A DNA stretch of 64,000 bases from Zingiber officinale (taxonomy: Eukaryota; Streptophyta; Magnoliopsida; Zingiberales; Zingiberaceae): NCBI RefSeq assembly GCF_018446385.1, contig NC_055987.1, positions 31,626,202 through 31,690,201 of the forward strand, written 5' to 3'. Within the stretch, counting starts at the first letter, position 1. Each line of letters starts with the position of its first letter. Position numbers and translations under genes: made by a program. Below, piece by piece: positions 1-10,258 of the stretch. A model generated the notes under the pieces. It saw nothing but the letters and a program-made list of their open reading frames with translations. It was not told where the DNA came from and made no database searches.

Positions 1-3000
1 TGTGGGTTTGATAATTTCCCTAGCCTTGGCCTTGTAGCATTTAAGAATACGTAAGTATTTTCTGAAACTACCTTTATGCCTTATGTTTCCATTGGCCAAA
101 TTTAGGTTGATGTGTTTTAGTTAATTTTGTCTGATTGATATTTCTATTATTTGAAAAACCATTTGTTTCTTGTTTCATTTTTTTCTGAAATCTTGCCGAA
201 TTTAGTGTTTTCTGCCTCCATACCTATGGTAGGTATCTACCTGTGCGCATGTAAGTGCATGCTAGCCAGCAATAAAGTAACAAGTGAGCTACCACCAGAT
301 TACGGGGGTTGAACCTTTCTTTCCATGAATCTAATCTGCATATACTCTCTGCAAAATTTTACTATCAGCATGTGCCCCTGCAAAGAGACAATTGCATATA
401 TCGACAGTTGTTTTTCTTTTTTATGTATTTGTTTTTTTTTTATAAAATTGAAAAAAATGCATCAGGAAAAACTCCCTATACCAGCTTGGGATCACTAATC
501 TTTATGCTATCTAATTCTATTTGGCTTACCTGTTTGCAGGTTTTATTTTGATTTTAGCCCTACATATGTTGGATGTGGTCTCATCTGCCCACATATTGTT
601 AATTGTTCAGTCCTGCTTGGAGCCATTGTATCATGGGGTTTCCTTTGGCCATTCATCTCTACTAAAGCTGGGAATTGGTATCCAGATAACCTTGGAAGTA
701 GTGATTTTAAAGGCCTCTATGGTTATAAGGTATTACATAGTTCCAGTGTCAGACGGTTTGCCATCTGGATATTTCTCTGTGTTGAACTTGTAGATATAAG
801 TAGAAACCTTGTCCTAAAACAATGAATAATGTAGAAGGTTTTCTAAATTTTGCTACATTAAGATTGCAATCTTAGTAGTAACAAGGTAGTTGATGATTGC
901 AGGAAACATTGCACACGCTTAACGTTCTAGTTTGAGATGTTATTTTGATGGGATCCATTTATAATTCCCCCTAACAGTTATCACCATATCTTTATGGTTT
1001 TCCTTATCAAATTAAATATTATGGTTCTAGATTTCTAGTTATATGTGGAATTTGACATGATTTAATGAAAGAATTTGCAAGTATTCTCAGAATACTCTTT
1101 CAACATGATGTGACTTTAATAACATGTTGGGAGTGGGAACTAGGAGGTGCTTAGTTTCTTAAACATGATTACCTTTTTGGATAATATAGGTTTTGAGTGT
1201 AATTTTGATTTTGTGGTTGTGATATTTCAGTTAACAAGATTAAATCTAGTCTAGTACACTTGCTCCAACTTTTAATGTCAGGAGCATCAAAAGTTTGTAT
1301 GCTATATTTAAGTCACTAATTGGGTTTTTATTGTCCATTCTATCAAGAAACATTAATGATTTTCTTAATTCTGTTTATATAATTTTCTGCAACATAATTC
1401 ACTAGAGATTACACTGATTTTCATATCCTGAATTTTGTTTTACCATGTCATTGCTTTAGCCATACCCTTTGATCATTTGATAAAACAACTGATGATCAAT
1501 GGTTCTGATGTCTGCCAAAGTTTCTAGGTGGTGTTGTGTTTTGTAGATTTTCTTTCTAGTATTAACTAATCCTCTTAACTAAATGATTCAAGGATCATCA
1601 AATGTAGCTGTAATATTTTATACTTTCTAAAGTTACTAAAGTTTGTGTTGAGTGTGTTGAGCTTCTCTCAATGTCATAATAATTATGATATATTAGTTAA
1701 TCTAAAAAAAATTATTAATATGAGGCCATGTCAAACAAACAATAAACAAATAAATTCTTGCCTACTTTGGAGGTTCATTACATTCTGTGGATGTTTGTGG
1801 AATTTGTTATTTTCAGTGAAACTGCCAATATGCTTTATCCTTTGTGCATAGGGATTTTGTTTGTCACTCACGTTAAGGTGTTGTATATTCGTGTTTTATT
1901 ATGTACCTGATTATCATTCAGAACCTTGGACTCTAATATTTGCTTCATCTTGTACTGATTCTGTTTGTTCTATCTGATTTTTAAGTACTTATTACATTAG
2001 GATTGTGATTTCATCGAAGTTGTATTTTTAAGTTTTCTGGTTTGTGTAGAATAACTCATAACCAGTCATTATCCGAATTTCTAATTTGCAGTTGTTAAAT
2101 TCTATCTGCAGGTTTTCATAGCAATCTCTCTTATCCTAGGCGATGGTCTTTACAACTTGATTAAAATAGTGATAATAACTGTAAAGGAAATTGTGAATGC
2201 TCGCTCAAAGCAGACATCACTTCCACTGGTAGTATCTCCTCAAGGTACCTATTTTTGTTGATATGTTGCCCAGAAAATTACTCATTATTTTTTCTTTGCA
2301 AAAGACAATGATCTAGCCAAGAAGCAATACAGAAATTCACTTGCTCAATATATTTACTAATGTAATTTATGCAGACTGTTTGGTTGAATGACTGCCATGA
2401 ACATGGTCGTTCACATGTCTAATCACGGTTCTTTATCCTTCAATGAATACTCTATACAACTCATTTTTCATATTTGAACTAGGGATCTAACAGATGATCA
2501 ATTCTTCACTATAGATGTTGTATTGTACTGTACTTCATGCACATTATTATCTCTATTATTGTTTCATTTTCACTGATATTTTATCGTCATTGAATCTGTT
2601 TTATCCTTTTACTCCATAATAACAACTTGGCCGTGTCATACTTTGTATTTTGTGATAAAAATGCATATTCATATTAAAAAGGAGTAGCCCAGTGCACAAA
2701 ACTTCCGTCCATACGGAGTCCGGAGTCAAACTACATCAGGTCTATTGTGTGCAACCTTATCTTGCGTTGCAACCTTACTTTACATTGCAAGAAGTTGTTT
2801 CTGCTACTCAAATCCGTGACTACAAGGTCACATAGTAGCAACTTTGTCATTGCATTAAGGCTTCCCTTTTCAAAAATGCATATTCATATTGAGGGAAAAT
2901 AAAAATCCAGTTAACTTGTAAACCAACTTGTCTGCAGATGATGCTAGCTCCCATCTTTTAACCGAAGAAAAACTACGAGAAGAAACATTTATAAAGGATA

Positions 3001-3866
3001 GCATACCATCCTGGTTTGCAGCTTCTGGGTACATTGGTCTTGCAGCTATATCAACTGCAGTGATTCCAAACATCTTTCCTCAGATGAGATGGTACCTGGT
3101 CCTTGCGTGCTACATTGTTGCGCCTGCACTGGCCTTCTGTAATTCCTATGGTACTGGCCTCACCGATTGGAGCCTTGCCTCAACCTATGGGAAGATTGGA
3201 CTTTTCATCTTTGCTTCATTGATTGGAAGCAAAGGCGGGGTCATTGCCGGCCTAGCTGCATGTGGTGTTATGATGTCCATTGTTTCTACTGCTGCTGACC
3301 TTATGCAGGACTTCAAGACAGGCTACCTTACCCTATCCTCGCCGAAGTCCATGTTTGTATCCCAGTTGATTGGCACAGCCTTGGGTTGTGTCATTGCTCC
3401 TCTCACCTTCTGGCTCTACTGGACTGCTTTCGACATTGGATCACCTGATGGTGTCTACAAGGCTCCGTATGCAGTCATATATCGCGAAATGGCCATCTTA
3501 GGCGTTGAAGGCTTCTCTGCGCTGCCAGAGCATTGCCTGGAGCTCTGCTGTGGGTTCTTTGTAGCTGCACTGGCTATCAATCTTCTCAGGGATGTAACCC
3601 CAACGACCGTATCAAAGTACATCCCAATACCAATGGCAATGGCAGTTCCCTTCTACATTGGCGCATATTTTGCAATCGATATGTTCGTCGGGACAGTGAT
3701 TTTGTTCGTCTGGGAACAGTTGAACAAGAAGGAAGCTGACGACTATGCTGGAGCAGTTGCATCAGGCTTGATATGTGGCGATGGGATATGGACTGTTCCT
3801 TCAGCAATCCTCTCAATTTTTAGGATTGATCCACCAATTTGCATGAACTTTGTCCCTAGCAGTTGA
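1..3866 (+). CDS. YSL: Yellow Stripe-Like (YSL) metal-nicotianamine transporter, 3' part of gene
   Basis: This is the C-terminal part, about 433 residues, of an oligopeptide-transporter-family YSL protein. YSL proteins are plant membrane carriers that move iron and other metals chelated to nicotianamine or phytosiderophores. Exons read from the sequence are 1-50 (open on the left), 540-729, 2112-2244 and 2938-3866, with the stop at 3864-3866. All introns are GT-AG and the phases agree: ac+g across the first intron gives Thr, and caag+at across the last gives Gln-Asp. Family-typical stretches are [49 protein letters not shown] and, in the last exon, [17 protein letters not shown] and [22 protein letters not shown]. 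Several hydrophobic membrane helices are evident. The protein ends MNFVPSS. The N-terminal half lies outside the window. Which YSL paralogue this is cannot be told here. I see no break in the visible part. Confidence 0.95.
2676..2871 (+). repeat. Au SINE in the last YSL intron, with 19-bp target-site duplication
   Basis: This 196-bp insertion opens with the Au-family head (ggagtagcccagtgcacaaa) and carries the expected internal text (gtctattgtgtgcaacctta, ccgtgactacaaggtcaca), ending in a short cttcccttttc tail. It is flanked by a perfect 19-bp direct repeat at 2657-2675 and 2872-2890 (aaaaatgcatattcatatt). That is the signature of a target-primed, LINE-mobilised tRNA-derived SINE. It has drifted from the Au consensus as I remember it, so it is not recent. 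The right-hand repeat ends 47 bp before the splice acceptor at 2936-2937. Confidence 0.9.
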
Positions 3867-5504
3867 AATATTTTATGTTTTGGAGATATTTGTATAAGTG
3901 CAAAATACAGTTGGTTGATTGTTAATGTGAATTCCCTCAACGTTATGCTATGCACATACATTTCTGTTATTTATTACGCTTATGGATTTTTTTTAAGTGT
4001 AATCTGTGCCAAGTATGATCTAACTTAGTCCTAGATAAGTTTAGCCTGGCTTAGGCACTAAACATGCCATAGTGCAAAGTTATTAGTTTTTTCTTCCCAC
4101 CTGTTTTTTCAGATGATCATATTGCTCCTAAAATACTAAAGCATAATTTAATTTATAAGGACATCTACTAAAATTTTCTTAAAGATCATGTTTACTCGAA
4201 TTATACTTTATAATAAAGAATAGATATAGAATCTTAGAATTTTCAACGTTCTAATTTGCTTTATTTATATGTATATATATATATATATATAAACAACATG
4301 TAAAACCTCATTCGCTCGTGGACTAGAGAAAATTAGGGTAAAAGGAGAAAATAAAATACTAATAGGTATGGCTAAGAAGTATTAGTTGAAGATAAAAAAT
4401 ATATAGTAGAAATTTATTAAGGGTGTTTGGACGTGTCCATTATCCAGTTCAACCAAGGCCATCCATGTTCTAGGACTCTATACCTATTATTTATTAATGA
4501 AATATTCATCAAATCAAGACAAATATTATGAAGGAAAGAATTAACTTTAAAAGGACCTTCCAAATTAAGTCTTTTAAAACAAATTAAATAGGTATCTCAT
4601 CAATAATTTTATTACCAAAGTACTCTTGATCCAATATTATTGTAGCAGATACCAATATCTATTACAATGTGTAAAAGTTAACAGATAGTTGCTATAACGT
4701 GTAGAAACTAGCAATCAGTTACTACACGTTGTAATAGCTACCTGCTTGCTTCTACACAGTCAATCATGATCAAATAATATTCGTTTAAAATGAAATGTGT
4801 GTCATGAAGTTCTCTTAGCTTGATTTGCTCATTGAAGTGTTGTTTTAATTAAACTATCACTTTTTAATAAATAAAATCAATATAAAATAATGATACTATT
4901 TGTAGAAGCTAGCAGTCAACTGCTACATCTTGTTGCAGCCACCTGCTAGCTTTTACATAGTCGATCTTAATTAAATAATATTCATTTGAAATGTAATAGA
5001 TGTCATAGAATTCTTATTTTATTCATTGAAATATTATTTTAATTAAATTATCGCTCAACAATAAATAAAATCAACATAAGAGGATATTATTATAGAAGAT
5101 AACAACTAACTGTTATATGTTGTAACAATTACATACTAACTTCTGATCGTGAAAATTTATTTAAAATATAGTGGGCGTTATGAAATTCTCTTAGTTTGTT
5201 TTTTTAATTGAAATATTATTTTAATTAGATTATTACTTTCCAATAAACAAAATCAATATGTAATAATCATATTATTATAGGAATTAGTAACCAGTTGTAC
5301 GTTATAGTTCACAGCCAATTGCTACACATGGTATAAACTTGTAGCCCGGTGCTATAATCTAAATGCCTAGGAATATTTCAAGTAATTTACATTAAATGGG
5401 ATGGACTTTAATTGGAAAAAGGATCCTTTTGATTTTTGCCCAAATTATTTTCAAAACGTATATATTAGAATATAATAAAATTATTAAAAAGACTAACATC
5501 GCAA
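3867..5504. other. intergenic: YSL 3' flank, AT microsatellite, then diverged tandem repeat
   Basis: AT-rich DNA with no coding signal. It contains a pure (TA)n run at about 4271-4291 and, from about 4640, the tandem repeat listed separately. The first few hundred bases after the YSL stop should hold its 3' UTR; I do not assign a polyadenylation site. Confidence 0.6.
4640..5345 (+). repeat. diverged tandem repeat, about 185-200 bp period
   Basis: The same order of landmarks recurs about four times. First comes a tagaagctagcagtcaactg-like block followed by a cgttgtaa/cttgttgcag core, then a gatcaaataatattc-like block, then a ttttaattaaactatcac-like block, then ataaataaaatcaatataa. The tagaa landmark falls at about 4702, 4902, 5092 and 5277, giving spacings near 200, 190 and 185 bp. 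A partial unit precedes the first. The units differ at many positions, so the array is old. No coding frame and no transposon ends are visible. It could be a small decayed satellite or a locally duplicated MITE. Confidence 0.65.
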
Positions 5505-5576
5505 GCGTTTGTAGTCCAACGGTTAGGATAATTGCCTTCCAAGCAATAGACCCGGGTTCGACTCCCGGCAGACGCA
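5505..5576 (+). tRNA. tRNA-Gly (anticodon UCC)
   Basis: A 72-nt cloverleaf. The acceptor stem GCGTTTG (5505-5511) pairs with CAGACGC (5569-5575) with one G-U pair, and the discriminator is A5576. The anticodon stem ATTGC/GCAAT encloses CTTCCAA, with TCC at 5538-5540. The T arm is GGGTTCGACTCCC (the B box). A short T run follows directly at 5577-5580 and acts as the Pol III terminator. CCA is not encoded. This is the nuclear cytosolic type, not the plastid trnG-UCC sequence. It should be functional. Confidence 0.97.
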
Positions 5577-6052
5577 TTTTTCTGAGGGCTTTTTATTTAT
5601 AGTTTTAGTTTTTTATTTTCAATTTCCTTTTCACCTCAAACGAGTTCGTTGGTAATCACTTGGCATATACGCTTATCTTTAGGTATTCGATCCCGTCATA
5701 ATCTAGCACGCTTAAATTTTCCCAGGGCTTGCAGGCGAACGAAATGAAAATACTGCACCAATAGTTTATCTGGCTCAATTAGATTGACCCAATCAGTTCA
5801 GTTGCCCAGCTTAATTGGACCTGATGATCTGCCCACTTGCTTTGATAAGCTTATCTAGCCTGTTTAACTTAAGCTTCAACTCAGTGGATATATTTAACGT
5901 GACTTCTTTAGGCTTGACTTGGAGATTTCACTCTAATCAGATTACTTCATTTGACTAATTTATCTATCATTTGCCTCCAATATGGAAATATTATCTCATC
6001 GACACAATTATATTAAACTACTATACTTTATATTTTTAACAATAAATCAAAT
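5577..6052. other. intergenic between two tRNA genes
   Basis: 476 bp between the tRNA-Gly and tRNA-iMet genes. I see no gene, transposon end or repeat in it. Confidence 0.6.
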
Positions 6053-6124
6053 ATCAGAGTGGCGCAGCGGAAGCGTGGTGGGCCCATAACCCACAGGTCC
6101 CAGGATCGAAACCTGGCTCTGATA
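6053..6124 (+). tRNA. initiator tRNA-Met (anticodon CAU)
   Basis: A 72-nt gene with acceptor stem ATCAGAG (6053-6059) pairing with CTCTGAT (6117-6123) and discriminator A6124. The A1:U72 first pair, the three G:C pairs in the anticodon stem (GGG/CCC around the loop) and the GATCGAAA T loop mark the eukaryotic initiator type. The anticodon CAT is at 6085-6087. A T-run terminator follows at 6127-6130. The 3' end of the mature tRNA (GCTCTGATA plus CCA) is the complement of the primer-binding sites found in the retroelements of this window at 26998, 31583 and 40629. Confidence 0.97.
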
Positions 6125-6363
6125 GATTTTCGAGCTTTTTTTTCCTTAATTCAACAATCCGGTCCATACGAATATTTGGGCTTGTGGCTTGCATCCGATT
6201 ATAGCTACCGGGCTTAATTCGAGATGGGCTTAACAATCAAATCCTTTTTTAAAAAAATATTTTTATTTTTATTTCCCAAAAACATGGAACTATTTTCTTT
6301 TATAATTTTATATCCATTCTAAAAAAAATAATAATTCCCCCAGCGAAAATAAGGTTAACAAAC

Positions 6364-9300
6364 ATGCTCTTAGCTGCCTCCCCTTCTCCATTCGTCCTGT
6401 TCCTCTCTCACAAGCGAACCCTCCCCGTCGCCGTCCGAATGGCCGCCTCCAATGCCGAGGCCATCCCTTCTCCTTCATCTCGTCCTCCTCCCAAAATATT
6501 GGACTCGCATCTCCACGTATGGGCGTCTCCCAAAGAGGTAAATCCCCCCATGCCTTTGAATTGAAAGGTGCTTTCTTTCGACGCTGATGATTCCTCCTTG
6601 GCATGTAGGCTGCAGAGAATTACCCTTATTTTCCTGGCCAGGAGCCATCCGTCCCTGGGGACGCTGATTTCTTGCTCAAGGTACTTGGATTTTTTTGGAT
6701 AGGAGTTTCAAATAATCTCTGGGGTTAAGGAAGTCGGTTTGAAGCAATAAGAGGCGAAGAATTTAGCTGACCTAAGTTGGAGTTCTGTTTTAGGTTTGCA
6801 TGACGGGTTGTGTGCCTGACATTTGCCGTATGAATCTATGGTCTTTCGCCGACTATGTTGGACGTTTGAGATTTGGTCTTTTAGAATTTTATTGCTGGAG
6901 ATCAGTCATTCCTGTATTGTTCCAAACTCAAACAATCTAACTGTCTCATATTATCTATTTATCCTTGTGCACATTATTGGAATTATTGATCCAGTGTCAT
7001 GGTCGATAATTGGCGGTATAATAGCATTTTATGCATTATTAAAAGGAACTGTATTTTGTTGATACTTGTTTGATACTTTGCCTAATAGTAGTGTATCGTT
7101 GTTATCTTCACATTCCAATTTTTTCACAGTTAGATTTGCTATATATTCAGTAAAAGAACTATTTGTAATACTTGTTTAGGACCCCCAACCTACCAGTAAT
7201 CGTGAGTTTACTGATACGTTACTTTTTTTTGTTCGAGAATGATTGTATATCACATTGTGGAGCAATTTATTGAATATACTCTTCATCTTTGCTAAGAATA
7301 AAGTGATAGAAGGAAGAACTACCATTTCTTACACTACCATCTGGTGGTCAGACTCCAAGTTGTCTTGCTGCAATCAATCATATGTGATTTGTTGTAACTT
7401 ATTTAATGCTCTTAAATGAAAAAAAAAATCCCTGACATATTTGCCTTTTCTTCCAGTGCATGTCAGAGGCAGGAGTTGATGGTGCCCTTATTGTGCAACC
7501 AATAAACCATATGTTTGATCATTCTTTAGTAACTAGGTTGTATTTTTTTTTTGCTTTATATGCAACACAAACAAACTAGTATTCTACTTTGTGCATTCAT
7601 TTGATGAAGTGCAGTTATGTAAACGTTAGGTTAAGATTTTTGGATCAGGAAAAAAGTTTATTTTCTTTTGTATTTTAATGCAATAGTGTTTTGAGGCGTC
7701 ATCCATCCAAATTTGTTGGTTGCTGCCTTGCAAATCCTGCAGATGATGGATCTGGGATTAGACAACTTGAGGATCTAGTACTGAAGGTTTTTTACTATAG
7801 GCTAGTGATTTAATACATGGAGTTGTTAACATTAATCGGTTAATCTAACACTCATTCTCATCTTCAAGGATGGATACCGAGCTGTTCGATTCAATCCATA
7901 TTTGTGGCCTCCTGGTCAAAAGGTATTCCATTATCATTTTTGTTCTTTTACTTTCTTGAATCACATTTTATCTTTCAACTACTGCACAATAACATCACAC
8001 TTGCCATATTTATGATTGCAATATTTTGTAAATATGCTGATTACTCCTTTTTGTTGCACATATACTAATTGTCTACGTCTGAACAGATGACAAATGAAAT
8101 TGGTAAAGCATTGTTCTCTAAAGCTGGCGAACTAGGAGTTCCAGTTGGATTTATGTGTATGAAGGTAGATCAATATTTGGTATACGACAATCCTGAGATC
8201 AAAATATGCCTTCATTCATTATTAGTTCCCCCCTTAATCCTGTGCTAATGACAAAAAAATGCAACATATATTTGTTTCTATTTCTATAGTACTATATACA
8301 AGAGTTATTTGTCTCATATCAAACATATCATTAGTCAAAAACTAATTAGTCATAGCAGTCCTTGTTAAGTACCAATTCTGTGCCTTCTGCAGGGTCTTAG
8401 CCTACACATATCAGAAATAGAGGAGCTCTGTGAAAGTTACTCTTCAACAGTTGTACTTCTTGACCATATGGGTTTCTGCAAACCTCCATTGTAAGCTAAC
8501 GTGCCAGATGTGCTCTATAGTAATATTGCGCTTATAGCTGTTCTAACTGTTTATTATTCTACCAGAACTGATGAGGAACGCTATGCGCTCTCTTCGTTGC
8601 TAAAGCTGTCCAGATTTCCACAGGTAATTGGTTTATTTTTTTCTGCCTTAGTACATGTTCAAGGAAAGCTTGTATCTTCTTGTACCTGGCCACTCAGTCA
8701 CGATTTTGCTGACTTTGTTGTAATGTATTGGGTGTGTTGATGATTTTCATGCATTATTTATGGAAATAGCCAGCATTCTTTTGACTAATATGATATAGTT
8801 CAAGTAGGATAATATAATCCATGCAAGTTAAAACTTTATAATTGTTATACTAGCCAACCAATGTCCTGTCATTGTTTGCACACAAAGGAGTAATAGAAGC
8901 TGCTCAATCCAAAGTAAACAATTGTTAAGTTTTATGGAGACTTTCATCTTGCACCAGTGTGGTTTTCTTGCTTTCTAATATACAAGGATCTATATCTAAT
9001 CCAAAAAATTGCAATGTATTCTGATAATTTGAAGGACTTTCATTTATGAAAAGTTATTTTAATTCAAACATATTACTAGTAAAGAAAATTAGATAAGAAA
9101 ACCATATTTATAGTGATATTTCTGTACCATATTATTTTATGACTTTGAACTTGCATTGTCGTAAATACACTGAGATAGATGAGTTTTTCACCCATCAAAT
9201 TATTAGACCTGCAACCAAAGTTTATATTTAAACTTCAGATAATTATAGTTTAACTCAATTAAATGTTCATCATTCTGTTTCCTTTCTTTGTTGGTTTGGG

Positions 9301-9850
9301 ATCTGTCAGAGTCTGTGTTACTCTCTGCTTACAGAAATGTTTGGGTTGAATAGGTTTATGTGAAATTTAGTGCACTTTTCCGTCTATCAAGAAACCAGTA
9401 TCCATATGAAGACACTAGAGACATTCTTTCTAAAGTTATCTCCAGCTTTGGGGCTAACCATGTCATGTGGGGAAGGTACTTGTTCAAAGTTTTTTCTGTG
9501 AGTTGATAACTGCAACTCTTCATCAAAAATAAGATCATTAATTCTCTTGGCACTCTAATATCTGATAATTATACGAGAAGGCTAATGTTTTTTATGCTTC
9601 AAAATGATCAGACATTTCACATCATTTGCTGGTGATTATATCTGAGTATTTCATGTTGATGTTATGAAAAAGGCTAAGACCTTACAATTGATGAGTCTTA
9701 TGATGCAGTGACTTCCCATTTGTTGTCAAGGAGTGTGGTTATAGAGAGGCAAAGGAAGCTGTCTCTCTCATAGCAAACCGTATACCCTTGTCATCGGCCG
9801 ATATGGAATGGATTATGGGTAGGACGCTTGGGCAACTCTTTCACCGTTAA
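6364..9850 (+). CDS. amidohydrolase-family (metal-dependent TIM-barrel hydrolase) protein, 10 exons
   Basis: A complete gene of 10 exons: 6364-6537, 6609-6680, 7457-7536, 7687-7786, 7869-7922, 8087-8164, 8393-8490, 8566-8623, 9354-9475 and 9709-9850. All introns are GT-AG with consistent phases, and the total of 978 nt encodes 325 residues. It belongs to the amidohydrolase_2 group. Near the N-terminus is the metal-binding HxH motif (DSHLHVW, His49 and His51). Further on come His191, His211 in LLDHMG, and the C-terminal WGSDFP with the catalytic-type Asp280. Family members hydrolyse or decarboxylate small cyclic or carboxylated substrates; the substrate here is not evident. The first ATG adds about 25 basic, serine-rich residues before a second Met (6439) in RMAASNAEA, so a plastid or mitochondrial transit peptide, or two alternative starts, is possible. 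Its stop lies 408 bp from the stop of the convergent LITAF gene. Confidence 0.93.
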
Positions 9851-10258
9851 TGGCAAGCTTAAACTATTTTAGTTTTTGTATTTGGCATATTTTTAATGCA
9901 GATAAGAGTTCCTATCACACAACAAAAGAAAGTGTCCAGTGTAGTGTTTTAAAAACTCTTTATGGTTCTAAACAAAAGATTTGTTTACTAATATAAGTGG
10001 ACTCGGTGTTCAAACTAATTGTTTGAATTGGATGACAGTGATCATGCACTTTTGCCAATGTTCTGCACAACATCATGCCAAATATTGCAGTTTATTCTGA
10101 TATCTATCTCTTTCTACCACCCATTTTAAAGATAGCAATAGAAGTGCACATTTCAATTACAAATCACTTGGATAGTTTATGCAAAACATTTAGTTACAAG
10201 TAAAGCACATGGCGGAATTAACTAGAACAGCAACGATGGAGGATCATGCCGCGAGTCA
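9851..10258. other. intergenic between convergent genes
   Basis: 408 bp separating the stop codons of the amidohydrolase gene (+) and the LITAF gene (-). It should contain both 3' UTRs. Nothing else is visible. Confidence 0.6.

Noticed and set aside
5392-5602. Open frames on both strands over the tRNA-Gly gene
   Set aside because: They are chance frames through a tRNA gene.
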